Under the pieces are notes generated by a model. The model had not been told where the DNA came from. It saw only the letters and a list, made by a program, of their open reading frames with translations, and searched no databases. From Actinomycetales bacterium (lineage in GTDB: Bacteria; Actinomycetota; Actinomycetes; Actinomycetales; Kineosporiaceae), in contig JAAYAH010000074.1 in the NCBI GenBank assembly GCA_012719445.1, positions 1 to 50,428 of the forward strand: a DNA stretch of 50,428 nucleotides. The letters are read 5' to 3'. The first letter of the stretch is position 1, and each line of letters opens with the position of its first letter. The position numbers and the translations under genes are program-made. Positions 37,724-48,097 of the stretch are shown piece after piece.

Positions 37724-38102
37724 ACCATAGACAACCCCGCCCCCCGGGGACAGGGAATGACGACACTGCCCCGAGCGTCCGGCGGTGTCCGGGATCGTCC
37801 GGGAACAGCGCCGGACGCCCCTGCCGGCCGCCAGGCTCGACCCGGCGGAGTCAGCCTGAGCCGATCCAGGATCCGCCGATGGCCCGGTGGCCGCGCGCTC
37901 CTCCACGACAGGGGCTCGCGGGTGCGGGAAGGGCGCGCTACCAGGTGACAGATCTGGTTGGCAAGGGCGCATCGAACATTTCGATACGCACTGCGCTTCC
38001 CGACCGGTTCTGCCAAAGTGACGCCGCTAGGGGGCGGACGTCACCGGTCAGGCCGGGTCGAATCCCTGGGCGTGGTCCGGAAACGTCGAGAGTGGGGGCA
38101 TC
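37724..38102. promoter_or_regulatory. Divergent promoter region, STAND array versus RHS operon
   Basis: About 380 nt between divergent units. It contains the perfect palindrome ATCGAA-CAT-TTCGAT (37971-37985), a possible operator. It differs from the actinobacterial LexA box in spacing. GGGGG at 38094-38098 is the likely ribosome site of the gene at 38103. No further gene is supported here. Confidence 0.5.
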
Positions 38103-41100
38103 GTGAGTCTGTGGAGCTGTCGCGCGGCCGGAGCGGTCGTCGCGGGGGTGGTCGGAGCGGGACTGCTGGTCCCGGGGAGTGCGGGGGTGGCACTCTCCGG
38201 GCCTCTTCCCGCTGCTGACCGGCCAGCCATCGTCGAGGAGGGGACGGCGCTGGCCACGGCCGAGGCCACAGGGGTGCCGGTGGAGGTGACGTCGCTGCGC
38301 GACGAGTACTCGCAGACCCTCGCCAACCCCGATGGCACCTTCACGCTGGACGTCGCGACAGCTCCCCAACGAGCGCGTGGTGCGGACGGGGCATGGCAGC
38401 GGGTGGACCCCACGCTGGAGCGTCGCTCCGACGGCACGGTCGGACCGCGTGCCGCCGTCGTCGACCTGGCTTTCTCCGGTGGCGGTGAGAGGAAGGACCT
38501 GGTCCGGCTGGGGCGGGAGGGACGTTCGGTCGGCCTCACCTGGCCGGGGTCTCTCCCGACCCCGGTGCTGGAGGGGGCCTCGGCGGTCTACCCCGAGGTC
38601 ATTCCCGGGGTGGACCTCCGAATGACCGCCACGGCCGAGGGTTTCCACCAGGTCCTCGTCGTCAAGACTGCGAAAGCCGCGACGTCGTCGGCCCTGAAGA
38701 AGATCGAATTCGTCGCGGCGGCCGACGACACCCGCCTGGTACGCGCCTCCTCGGGCGCCGTGGTGGTCGTGGACGAGAACGGGAATGAGTTGTTCGCCGG
38801 GCGGCCCGCCGTCATGTGGGACTCGTCGGGGCAGTCACGCCGTGTCACGGCATCGGAGGCGGCCATGGCGAAGGCCAGCGGAAATGCCTCGCGTAGGACC
38901 ACCGTAAAGGGCACGGTCGGGCAGGTCGTCACCGAAGCCGTGGAGGGGACTGCCGAGGCTTCACCGGAGGAGGAGCCCGTACCCGAGCCGTGGGAGGCAC
39001 CGGTGGCCGGTGACGTCACGGCGGTGGTTCCGGTCACCGTGAGCGGCTCCGCGGTCAGCGTCGCTCCCGACGTGAAGGTGCTCACCGATCCGGACACCGC
39101 GTTCCCGGTGTACGTCGACCCCTCGCTCGGATGGGATGTGTCCCGCCGGTTGATGTTGTCCTCGGACTCGGGCCACGACCCTCAGTGGCAGTTCGACGGC
39201 GACGAGGGCATGGGGAAGTGCCCAGCGAACGTCTACAACTGCTACCCCGGGTTCCGGAAACGGCTGTTCTTCCAGTTCCCCGCCACCATCGGTGGAAGGG
39301 CGGTGTTCGCGGGCAAGAGGGTGCTGCATGCCACCTTCAAGGCCAAGGAGACGTGGTCCTTCTCCTGTAGGGCATCCACGGTGGGGCTGTACCGGGTCGA
39401 ACACGGCATCTCGTCGTCGACCACGTGGTCGAACCAACCCGCCGCCGTGGACCTGCTGGTGGACCGCACCGTCTCCGCCGGGCGGGGGGCGGCGTGCAGC
39501 CCCGAGCAGCCAGACGCCTGGATCGAGTTCAAGGACAACCTGACGGGCGCGGATGCCGAGAAGAACGAGAACCTCACCTCGACCGTGCAGCGATACGCCG
39601 ACGGCAAGCTCACCAACCTCACCGTCATGCTCAGGGCAGCGGACGAGTCCTCGGACAACAGCTGGAAGAGGTTCCGCAACGACGCGACCATCCAGGTCAC
39701 CTATGTGTGGAAGCCCGGGATCCCCACCGGGGTGGGGCCGGCGGTCGGCAACGGCACCACCCCGGTCTGCCGGAAGGCCGACGACCCCAAGGGGCCGCTC
39801 GTCGTCGCCGCGACCTGGGCGAAGCTCTACGCCACCGTACAGACGGCGGTTCAGCCGCGTAGCGAGGACGAGAAGGGCCAGTTGCAGGCGGAGTGGATCG
39901 TGCAGCGACGCAACGCCGCGACCGGAACCTGGTCCCAGGTGTGGAGCGACTACGAACCGGACTCCGGGTGGGTGAAGGACGGGACCAAGCAGTTCGCCAA
40001 GCAGACCTCGCTGGTGGACGGCGCGAGGTACCGGATGCGGGCGCGCACCCAGTCCCACATCACCTACAACGGCAAGAAGATCGACCTGTTCTCCGCGTAC
40101 GTGCCGTCGTCGACCTGGTGCTACTTCACCGTCGACTCCAGCGCCCCGAAGGCTCCGACGATCACTGCGTTCGAACGGGCGGCGACGACCTCCGCCGGTG
40201 CTCTGGTCATGTACCCGCCGTGTACCGCGGACACGTGTCCCACCGTCGGAGGGCCGGGAGTGACCGGGGGATTCCGGTTCTCCCCGGGCCCTGGTGACAC
40301 GAACGTGACCCAGTACCGCTGGTGGCTGGTGGGCAAGACGACGGAGACCACGGCAGGGAAGAGCACCGTCGAAGTGCCGGTGACTCCGAGCCTGGCCGGG
40401 CTGCGCCAGTTGTACGTCGAGGCGAGGGACACCACCGGACGGTGGGGGGCACCCACGGAGTACACCTTCATGGTCACCGAACCCTCAGGAGCGGTGGGTA
40501 GATGGAGCTTCGCCGCGGCCGCCGGGACGCAGCCGACGACGGTTCCCGACACCGCGGACGACCCGACGGTGCAGCCCCTGACGCTTGCCGGGAGCGCCGT
40601 CCACGACGCCCGAGGCCGCCGCGGCGCGATCACCGAGGGCTCGCTGGCCGACCACGCACTGCGACTGAACGGGACGACGTCCTATGCGGCGAGCAGTTCC
40701 GCCGTGGTGAACACCGGCAGTTCATTCACGGTCTCGGCCTGGGTGTTCCTCGAGGACGTCACCAAGCACAACTCCACCGTGGTGGCGCAGGCGGACAACG
40801 ACGCCGCCAGCCGAGGCTTCGACCTCTACTACTCGATCGCCTACCAGAAGTGGGTGTTCAACTGGCATTGGCGGGACACCGCTGGAACGGTGCACTATGT
40901 CCGCTCGCTCGCCGACGTCGCGGCACCGCCGGCCAGGGTGTGGACACACGTCACCGGCCAGTACGACGCGACGGCCAAGACGATCCAACTGCTCGTCAAC
41001 GGTCGACCGCAGGGGCAGCCGGTGAGTGTCGCCGCCGACGACGTGCCGGTGGCCACCCGTGGCCCGCTGCAGGTGGGCAGGGGCAATGTCCGGCCCGATG

Positions 41101-41942
41101 TCTTCACCAACTACCTCACCGGCATGGTCGATGAGGTGACGGTCTGGCAGCGGGCGGTCACCGTCGATGAACTGCTCCACGACAGCCAGTTGGTGCAGGG
41201 TGGGGTGCCCACGACCTCGCTGGTCGGCCACTGGTCAGTGGACGCCGTCACGTCGAGCACCGCGAAGTCTGTGCCGGACATCTCGGGCTACGGGCGAGAC
41301 CCGCTGAAGCTCTCCGGATCCGGGACCAGCATCAGCGTCGAGGACGGGTTGCTCACCTTCGACGGATCGTCCGGGTATGCCGCCACCACCGCCGCGGGTG
41401 GTCCGGTCGTCGACGAGACGGGCTCGTTCAGCGTCGGGGTCGGCGTCGGGCTCGACGCCGCCGTGATGGCTGGCCGATCCCCGGGGACGAGGGCCCAGCT
41501 GATCGGTCAGCGGGCAGGGGGCGGTGCCGGTGGGTCGTCGTGGGCGGTGTGGTTCGAGCGTGACGCCGACGACGCTTCGGGGAATCCGCAGGGGCACTGG
41601 GCCTTCGCTCTGAACGCCGTGGACGCCACAGGCACGGTCGCGGACTCCGCGGTCGTCGAGACGGCTCCGGATCTCCTGCCCGAGGGTGAAGTCGAAGTCG
41701 GTGCCGTCTATGGAACGGATCCGGAGACCGAGGAGAAGGTCGTCCGGCTCTTCCTGACGGACGCGCTGATGAGAACGGTCGTGAAGACCGCCCCGATGCG
41801 ATCGGGGGCGGGGGAGTTGACGGTGGGTCGCGGGTACCGAACCGGCAACCTGACCGACCCCTTCCCGGGATCTGTGGCTCGGGTGCGCGTCTGGAGCGGA
41901 GCCGTCAGCGGGCAGGGATTCGTCGGGGGTGGTTCGTGGTGA
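38103..41942 (+). CDS. Secreted DNRLRE/LamG protein, partner of RHS protein
   Basis: A 1279-aa protein, GTG start. Signal peptide about 1-29 (AAGAVVAGVVGAGLLVPGSA). Residues 40-340 resemble the N-terminal region found before DNRLRE domains (YPEVIPGVDLRMTATAEGF). The DNRLRE domain is about 345-545 (PVYVDPSLGW, RKRLFFQFP), with Cys residues in CPANVYNCYPG. A fibronectin-like stretch and two LamG/concanavalin-type domains (about 810-1030: LRLNGTTSYAASSSAVVNTG; about 1045-1270) follow. Such proteins commonly precede RHS genes in actinobacteria. The stop overlaps the RHS start (GTGA), so the two are made together; a surface-scaffold or export role is inferred. Confidence 0.9.
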   Translation: MSLWSCRAAGAVVAGVVGAGLLVPGSAGVALSGPLPAADRPAIVEEGTALATAEATGVPVEVTSLRDEYSQTLANPDGTFTLDVATAPQRARGADGAWQRVDPTLERRSDGTVGPRAAVVDLAFSGGGERKDLVRLGREGRSVGLTWPGSLPTPVLEGASAVYPEVIPGVDLRMTATAEGFHQVLVVKTAKAATSSALKKIEFVAAADDTRLVRASSGAVVVVDENGNELFAGRPAVMWDSSGQSRRVTASEAAMAKASGNASRRTTVKGTVGQVVTEAVEGTAEASPEEEPVPEPWEAPVAGDVTAVVPVTVSGSAVSVAPDVKVLTDPDTAFPVYVDPSLGWDVSRRLMLSSDSGHDPQWQFDGDEGMGKCPANVYNCYPGFRKRLFFQFPATIGGRAVFAGKRVLHATFKAKETWSFSCRASTVGLYRVEHGISSSTTWSNQPAAVDLLVDRTVSAGRGAACSPEQPDAWIEFKDNLTGADAEKNENLTSTVQRYADGKLTNLTVMLRAADESSDNSWKRFRNDATIQVTYVWKPGIPTGVGPAVGNGTTPVCRKADDPKGPLVVAATWAKLYATVQTAVQPRSEDEKGQLQAEWIVQRRNAATGTWSQVWSDYEPDSGWVKDGTKQFAKQTSLVDGARYRMRARTQSHITYNGKKIDLFSAYVPSSTWCYFTVDSSAPKAPTITAFERAATTSAGALVMYPPCTADTCPTVGGPGVTGGFRFSPGPGDTNVTQYRWWLVGKTTETTAGKSTVEVPVTPSLAGLRQLYVEARDTTGRWGAPTEYTFMVTEPSGAVGRWSFAAAAGTQPTTVPDTADDPTVQPLTLAGSAVHDARGRRGAITEGSLADHALRLNGTTSYAASSSAVVNTGSSFTVSAWVFLEDVTKHNSTVVAQADNDAASRGFDLYYSIAYQKWVFNWHWRDTAGTVHYVRSLADVAAPPARVWTHVTGQYDATAKTIQLLVNGRPQGQPVSVAADDVPVATRGPLQVGRGNVRPDVFTNYLTGMVDEVTVWQRAVTVDELLHDSQLVQGGVPTTSLVGHWSVDAVTSSTAKSVPDISGYGRDPLKLSGSGTSISVEDGLLTFDGSSGYAATTAAGGPVVDETGSFSVGVGVGLDAAVMAGRSPGTRAQLIGQRAGGGAGGSSWAVWFERDADDASGNPQGHWAFALNAVDATGTVADSAVVETAPDLLPEGEVEVGAVYGTDPETEEKVVRLFLTDALMRTVVKTAPMRSGAGELTVGRGYRTGNLTDPFPGSVARVRVWSGAVSGQGFVGGGSW

Positions 41943-44900
41943 GCGGGATCGAGTTGACGACCCCGAGAAGGGTTGGGCGGATGTCGAAGGGATCAGACGC
42001 CATGCGTCGCGGTGCCGCCGCAGTCATCGTGATGGCGACGGTGACGGCAGGTCTGACCGTCGGTCCGAGCGCGGCAGCGGCGGCGACGTCGGCACCGGGG
42101 CTTCCGACCTCCAGGGTGGACAGGGTTCGGATCGCGAGAGTGACCTCGGTCGAGGCTGCTCGGGCGAGGAAGGCCCTCGCGGCGACACAGTCGGCGGGCG
42201 AGCGGGCTCTCGCGGTCCAGCGAGAGCAGGTGGAGCGGACGTCGGCAACCTCTACCCCGGCGTCGACCACCATGAGCACGACGACCGTCACGACCACTCG
42301 CACCCCCGTGATCTCGTCCACTACAACGACCCGTAGTGGTTCGGGATCCACTGCTCGGGTCGGTGTCACGGCCACGACGGGGAAAGCAGGTGCCAGGGCG
42401 ACGATCAGCTCAGCGAACACTCTCGCCGCAGCCGCCCCGGCAGGATCGACGAGCGCCGTCAAGGGCGGCGGGGACTACACAGCCACTCCCCTCTCGCCGT
42501 CCGCGACCTGGTCGGCGGGCGGCTCCTCGGGCGCGTTCACCTGGTCGTACCCCATGCGGACGCCTCAGCTGGGTGGCCCCGGACCTGCCCTGAAACTGGC
42601 CTACAACTCGGCCGAGATCGACGGGCGTGTCTCGTCGTCGAACAATCAGTCGACCTGGGTCGGCGAGGGCTTCGACGTCACCGCGGTCTCCTACATCGAG
42701 CGGTCCTACGCTCCCTGCGACGACGACGGGCAGAAGGACAAGTACGACCTGTGCTGGAAGAACGACAACGCCTCGCTGGTACTCAACGGGTCGTCCAACG
42801 AGCTGGTCAAGGACGACACGACGGGGGTCTGGCGGCTGAAGAAGGACGACGGGTCGAAGGTCGAGCGGTTGACCGGGGCGTTGAACGGGGCTCGGGGCGG
42901 AGAGCACTGGCAGCTCACCACCTCCGACGGCACTCGGTTCGTGTTCGGGCTGAACGCCTTGCCCGGAGCCGATGCCGACACCCGCACCGACTCGGTGTGG
43001 ACCGTGCCGGTGTTCGGGGATGACGCCGGCGAGCCCTGCCACGGCGACTCCTTCGGTGCGTCGTCGTGCACCCAGGCGTGGCGGTGGAACCTCGACTACG
43101 TCGTGGACACCCACGGCAACGCCTCCACCTACTGGTACGCGAGGGAGACGAACAAGTACGCCAAGAACGGTGATGCCGATCCCGGAGCCTCCTACGTCCG
43201 CGGCGGGTACCTGACCCGCATCGACTACGGGCAGCGGGCGTCGTCCCTGTTCAACGCCAAACCTGGTGCGCGGGTGGTTTTCTCGGTCAAGGAACGCTGC
43301 CTGGCCGGGGGCGACTCGTGTGCGGAACTCAAGGAGTCGACCAGGAACTACTGGCCGGACGTACCGTTCGACGTCGTCTGCACCGGCGACAAGGTCTGCA
43401 CCGGCATGACCGCGCCGTCCTTCTTCACCCGGAAGCGACTCGTCGGCGTCACCACCCAGGTGTGGGACGCCGCTGCCTCGGCGTTCCGACAGGTCGACAC
43501 CTGGACGATGAAGCAGTTGTACCTCGACCCGGGGGACACCGGCGACGCCACCGACCAGGTGCTCTGGCTGGAGTCCGTGCAGCACGCCAACGAGGTCGAC
43601 GGCACGGTGGCCATGCCCGCGGTGCGGTTCTCGCACCGGTTCCTACAGAACCGGGTGGACGCAGAGGGAGACGATCTGCTCGCACTCAACCGTCCCCGGA
43701 TCTACACGATCACCACCGAGACCGGAGCCGTCGTCACCGTCACCTACTCGGACCCCGGTTGCTCGGCCTCCAGCACGAAGCCGGCTCCGGATGCGAACAC
43801 CAGCCGCTGCTACCCGGTCTACTGGAATCCGAACGGGGTGACCGACCCGACGCTGGGCTGGTTCCACAAGTACGTGGTCACCCAGGTGTCGACCTCCGAC
43901 CCGACAGGTGGCGCGGAGACCATGACCACCGCCTACAGCTACGCGGGCGGAGGGGCGTGGCACTTCGCCGACGACCCGATCACCCGGCTGAAGCACCGCA
44001 CCTGGTCGCAGTGGCGGGGGTACGGGAAGGTCACCGCGGTGTCGGGCAAGGCCGCCGAGGGTCCACGGTCGCAGACGACGACGATCTACCTGCGGGGGAT
44101 GGACGGCGACAGGCAGTCCGACGGTACGACCCGGAGCGTCAGCGTCACGGGGGTGAAGGCCCCGGCAGCAGTCGACCGAGACCAGTACGCCGGGTTCGCC
44201 CGGGAGACCATCGTCTACGACGGCGCGGGTGGAGCGGAGGTCTCCGGTACCTGGAGCGGGCTCTGGAGCAAGCAGACAGCCGCCCATGACTACGGCTCCT
44301 ACACGGCCCGGGCCTTCTACACCAGGAACGCCGGGACCAGGGACCGCACGACGATCACTGCAACGGACGGGACGACGAGCAGTCGCACCCGCACGAAGGT
44401 GACCAGCTACGACACCACCTACGGCATGGTCACCAGCGTCGAGGACCAGGGCGACATCTCTCGTACCGGGGACGAGTCCTGCGCCAGGACCTGGTACGCC
44501 CGGAACCCGGCCAAGGGCCTGACCTCTCTGGTATCACGGGTCCAGACACTCGCCACCACCTGCGACGACACCGCAGTGGCTGCGGCGGTGCTGCCCACGA
44601 CGTCGGCCACCTCCGGGAACGTGATCTCCGATGTGGCGACGGCCTACGACACGACGACGTGGAGCGCGTCGCAGACACCGACGATCGGTGAGGCTCGCTG
44701 GACCGGGCGGGCGTCGAAGTATGCCGCTGATGGCACCCCGACCTGGCAGACGACGACCAGCACCGGTTACGACGGACTCGGCCGGGTGACCACCGTCACC
44801 GACGCCGTCGGGGCGAAGACCACGACCGTCTACACCCCAGCCGCTGCGTGGCCCATGACGGGGACCGCGGTGACGAATGCCCTCGGTCACCTCACCACCA

Positions 44901-47900
44901 CGACGTTCGACCCGGCCTGGGGACAGGCAATCCGGGTGGTCGACGCCAACAGAAAGATCACATCAACGAGATATGACGCGCTGGGTCGGCTGAGCGGGGT
45001 GTGGCTGGCCAACGTCAACGGGAACACGAGCTACACCCCGAACACGTCGTTCAGCTATCACGTGTCGGCGACAGCGGCGTCGTGGGTCTCCATGAGCAGG
45101 ATGGGGCGTGATCCAAGCTACCCACGGATCGTCAGCTACACCTTGTACGACGCCCTACTGCGGGAGCGGCAGACCCAGACCCCGTCCCCGCGCGGTGGGC
45201 GAGTGATCACGGAGAAGTTCTACAACTCTCGCGGGTTGGTGGAGCGGGTCTATACCGACGTCTACGACAACACCACCACGCCCAACGGCACCCTGGTGGA
45301 GACGGTCAACGCACAGGCACCGTCCGAGACCGTGACGGCCTACGACGGCGCCGGTCGACCGACGACCTCGGCGCTGGTGGTGTACGGGGTACAGAAGTGG
45401 TCGACGACCACCAGTTACACGGGGAACTCGGTCGCGACCAGCGCGCCGACCGGTGGCTCGGCGACCAGGGAGTTCACCGACGCCCTGGGCCGGGTCACCG
45501 AACACCGGGAGTACCGCTCGACCTCACCGGCGTCGACCACCTTCACCTCGACGACCTCCAGCTACGACAAGCTCGGCCGGCTGGCGAAGCTGACCGGGCC
45601 GGACGCGTCCTGGACGCACACCTACGACCTCTTCGGTCGCAAGGTCAGAGAGGCCGATCCGGACAAGGGCACGACGACCACGACCTACACCGTGATGGAC
45701 CAGGTGGCCACCGCGACGGATGCGACAGGCAAGAAGTTGCTGTACAGCTACGACACGCTGGGTCGCACTACCGGCCTGTGGTCAGGCTCCAAGACCGACG
45801 CCACACTGCTGGCGAGCTGGACCTACGACACGGCGGCGAAGGGCCAACCGGGAACCGCCACCCGGTATGTGGGCGGGAAGTCCGGGAAGGCGTACTCGAA
45901 CGAGATCGTCGCTTACGACGACCTGTACGAGGTGTTCCGACGCGCAGTCAACCTGCCGACCGACGATCCCCTCGTGGCGGCGGGCGTCCCGTCCCGGCTG
46001 AGATTCGAGACGACGCACTACCTGGACGGCAGTGTCAACTACTCCACCGAACCGGCTGCAGGCGGGCTGGCCGAGGAGGCGTTGTCCCCGACGTACAACT
46101 CCCTGGGCATGCCTCGCACGCTGACCGGGACTACCGGGTTGGTGCTCGACACCCAGTACTCGCCGCTGGGAGACACCCAGCAGGTGACCCTGGGGATCGA
46201 CTCGACGTCGACGAAGAAGGTGTACGTCACCAACTCCTACGAGCCGGGAACCCGGCGGCTGACCCGGCAGTCGGTCAAGGACACCACCAACGCATGGATG
46301 GCCTCGGACCTGGCCTACACCTATGACCATGCCGGGAACGTCCGATCCACGTCCGACACTGCCACGATGGGCGGGGCGGGCAAGGCAGACCATCAGTGCT
46401 TCAGCTATGACGGGTACCGGAGACTCACCAACGCCTGGACGCCGTCAACGGCCGGCTGTTCGACGGAGAACCGTACGGTTGCCACCCTCGGTGGGGCCGC
46501 TCCGTACTGGTCGACGTTCTCCTACAACAACGCGGGTCTGCGGACCAAGGAGGTCACGCACGCCACGGCCGGGGAGACCACGACGACCTACACCTATGGG
46601 TCGACGTACACGCACCGGCTGAGCAAGACCACGACGACGAAGCCCGATGGCACCTCGACGTCGGCGTCCTACACCTACGACGCGACGGGCAACACGCTCA
46701 CCCGGCCAGGGGTGCAGGGCACCCAGACCCTGACCTGGGACGCCGAGGGACGGATGGCCGCCAATGCCGAGCCGGCGAAGGGCACGGCAGCGGCACGGAA
46801 CACCTCCTACGTCTACGACGCCGACGGATCGTTGCTGATCCGGCGCCCGACGAGCGGGGACGGCGAGACGGTGCTCTACCTCGGAGCCACCGAGGTGCGG
46901 ATGACCGTGAAGAGCGGTGTCACCACCGTCTCGGGACGGCGCACGTACTCGTTCAACGGGATGACGATCGGGGTGCGCACGGCCACTTCGGGCACGACCG
47001 GGACGAAGCTCACCTGGCTGGCGGGAGACCGGCACGGTACGGCCTCGGTGATGATCGATGCGACAACCCAGGCGGTGACCAAGCGGTACAGCCTGCCGTT
47101 CGGCGGCCCTCGGGGTACCAAGGTGACCTGGGTCGACGACAAGGGTTTCCTCGGTAAGCCCATGGACGCTGCCTCGGCCCTGACTCACGTCGGTGCCCGC
47201 GAATACGATCCGAAGATCGGCCGGTTCCTCTCGGTGGACCCGATCCTCGACATCGGCAAGACCCAGTCCTTGAACGGGTACAGCTACGCCGAACACAACC
47301 CCGGCACCTTCGCCGACCCCACTGGCCTCGCTACTGACGGAGTCTATTGTGGCGGGAACCCGAGTTGCATCGGGGCAGTCAACAGCACCGGAGGAAGCGT
47401 CAACGACTACACGGGAGACCCGCTGGGCCCACCTTCTACAACGAAGCCGGACACACCCACGGTGACAACGTGTTCTGCCAATATGAGTGATGACTCTCCG
47501 TCCTACCCGACGGTGTACACTGCCCCGCAATTCCATCAACCATGGAATCCTCTCTCTCCGTACTACAATCCTTATTGGGAGATTGCTGGCGACACCGTGG
47601 ACAGCACGGTTCTTGCCTGGGGGTTGACTGTATCTGCAGGCAAGGTACCGATAAACCTGGCGACTGTGAATCTCCAGGACAAGAGGATGGCTGTTGATAA
47701 TTCCTACAAGAAAGGCACTATTCCGGCACACAGGGGCGACAAGGTATCCCATGCAGACGCAGCAGTCGAGCGGAAACAAGCCCTGGAGAGAGTCAAAAAA
47801 CTCAACAAGTCCTGGTATGGAAGGCTAGTTCAAAACAAATGGGTTGGTAGGATCAGCAAACCTCTCGCTGTGGTGGGGACCGCCGTCACCTATGCCAAGT

Positions 47901-48097
47901 ATTACACTCGCGGTGAGAGTGGCTGGGAGACGTTTGGCCACGGTAGTGTGGAAGTGGTGACTAGTGTCGGTATCGGCGCTGCCGCCGGTGTAATGTGCGG
48001 TCCCGCCGCTCCTCTCTGTGCACCAGTCGGGGCATACGCAGGGTCAGAAATTGGAGAATGGGCGAATGAGGAGTTCTTTGGATCTGAGGAGCTGTGA
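41939..48097 (+). CDS. RHS-repeat polymorphic toxin protein
   Basis: About 2052 aa. GTG 41939 overlaps the previous stop, with GGGGGTGG at 6-nt spacing; ATG 42002, directly before a canonical signal peptide (MRRGAAAVIVMATVTAGLTV), may be used instead. After a Thr/Ser linker comes an SpvB/RHS entry region (LAYNSAEIDGRVSSSNNQS, WVGEGFD), then RHS/YD repeats (YDGLGRVTTVTDAVGAKTT, YDALGRLSGVW, YDKLGRLAKLTG). The core-associated end is REYDPKIGRFLSVDPILD to NPGTFADPTGL, ending near nt 47330. The remaining ~255 residues form a distinct tip of lower GC, ending in a Gly/Ala-rich hydrophobic segment. The family forms a shell that encloses and delivers the tip toxin. Confidence 0.93.
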   Translation: MSGIELTTPRRVGRMSKGSDAMRRGAAAVIVMATVTAGLTVGPSAAAAATSAPGLPTSRVDRVRIARVTSVEAARARKALAATQSAGERALAVQREQVERTSATSTPASTTMSTTTVTTTRTPVISSTTTTRSGSGSTARVGVTATTGKAGARATISSANTLAAAAPAGSTSAVKGGGDYTATPLSPSATWSAGGSSGAFTWSYPMRTPQLGGPGPALKLAYNSAEIDGRVSSSNNQSTWVGEGFDVTAVSYIERSYAPCDDDGQKDKYDLCWKNDNASLVLNGSSNELVKDDTTGVWRLKKDDGSKVERLTGALNGARGGEHWQLTTSDGTRFVFGLNALPGADADTRTDSVWTVPVFGDDAGEPCHGDSFGASSCTQAWRWNLDYVVDTHGNASTYWYARETNKYAKNGDADPGASYVRGGYLTRIDYGQRASSLFNAKPGARVVFSVKERCLAGGDSCAELKESTRNYWPDVPFDVVCTGDKVCTGMTAPSFFTRKRLVGVTTQVWDAAASAFRQVDTWTMKQLYLDPGDTGDATDQVLWLESVQHANEVDGTVAMPAVRFSHRFLQNRVDAEGDDLLALNRPRIYTITTETGAVVTVTYSDPGCSASSTKPAPDANTSRCYPVYWNPNGVTDPTLGWFHKYVVTQVSTSDPTGGAETMTTAYSYAGGGAWHFADDPITRLKHRTWSQWRGYGKVTAVSGKAAEGPRSQTTTIYLRGMDGDRQSDGTTRSVSVTGVKAPAAVDRDQYAGFARETIVYDGAGGAEVSGTWSGLWSKQTAAHDYGSYTARAFYTRNAGTRDRTTITATDGTTSSRTRTKVTSYDTTYGMVTSVEDQGDISRTGDESCARTWYARNPAKGLTSLVSRVQTLATTCDDTAVAAAVLPTTSATSGNVISDVATAYDTTTWSASQTPTIGEARWTGRASKYAADGTPTWQTTTSTGYDGLGRVTTVTDAVGAKTTTVYTPAAAWPMTGTAVTNALGHLTTTTFDPAWGQAIRVVDANRKITSTRYDALGRLSGVWLANVNGNTSYTPNTSFSYHVSATAASWVSMSRMGRDPSYPRIVSYTLYDALLRERQTQTPSPRGGRVITEKFYNSRGLVERVYTDVYDNTTTPNGTLVETVNAQAPSETVTAYDGAGRPTTSALVVYGVQKWSTTTSYTGNSVATSAPTGGSATREFTDALGRVTEHREYRSTSPASTTFTSTTSSYDKLGRLAKLTGPDASWTHTYDLFGRKVREADPDKGTTTTTYTVMDQVATATDATGKKLLYSYDTLGRTTGLWSGSKTDATLLASWTYDTAAKGQPGTATRYVGGKSGKAYSNEIVAYDDLYEVFRRAVNLPTDDPLVAAGVPSRLRFETTHYLDGSVNYSTEPAAGGLAEEALSPTYNSLGMPRTLTGTTGLVLDTQYSPLGDTQQVTLGIDSTSTKKVYVTNSYEPGTRRLTRQSVKDTTNAWMASDLAYTYDHAGNVRSTSDTATMGGAGKADHQCFSYDGYRRLTNAWTPSTAGCSTENRTVATLGGAAPYWSTFSYNNAGLRTKEVTHATAGETTTTYTYGSTYTHRLSKTTTTKPDGTSTSASYTYDATGNTLTRPGVQGTQTLTWDAEGRMAANAEPAKGTAAARNTSYVYDADGSLLIRRPTSGDGETVLYLGATEVRMTVKSGVTTVSGRRTYSFNGMTIGVRTATSGTTGTKLTWLAGDRHGTASVMIDATTQAVTKRYSLPFGGPRGTKVTWVDDKGFLGKPMDAASALTHVGAREYDPKIGRFLSVDPILDIGKTQSLNGYSYAEHNPGTFADPTGLATDGVYCGGNPSCIGAVNSTGGSVNDYTGDPLGPPSTTKPDTPTVTTCSANMSDDSPSYPTVYTAPQFHQPWNPLSPYYNPYWEIAGDTVDSTVLAWGLTVSAGKVPINLATVNLQDKRMAVDNSYKKGTIPAHRGDKVSHADAAVERKQALERVKKLNKSWYGRLVQNKWVGRISKPLAVVGTAVTYAKYYTRGESGWETFGHGSVEVVTSVGIGAAAGVMCGPAAPLCAPVGAYAGSEIGEWANEEFFGSEEL
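47331..48097 (+). other. Variable RHS tip (candidate toxin domain CT1)
   Basis: The last ~255 residues after DPTGL. A Pro/Ser/Tyr-rich part (YTAPQFHQPWNPLSPYYNPY) is followed by a basic stretch (ERVKKLNKSWYGRLVQNKW) and a Gly/Ala/Cys-rich hydrophobic C-terminus (VGIGAAAGVMCGPAAPLC, then APVGAYAGSEIGEWANEEFF). The lower GC marks it as exchanged. No known nuclease motif is seen; the glycine-zipper-like end and the three-TM neighbour suggest a membrane target (inference). Confidence 0.7.

Noticed and set aside
37724-37972. N-terminal extension of STAND paralogue A
   Set aside because: Low-complexity sequence with no counterpart in paralogues B and C and no ribosome site; it covers the divergent promoter region.
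37971-37985. LexA/SOS box reading of ATCGAACATTTCGAT
   Set aside because: The actinobacterial box needs TCGAAC-N4-GTTCGA. Here the second arm lacks GT and the spacing is three nt shorter, so it is kept only as an unassigned palindrome.
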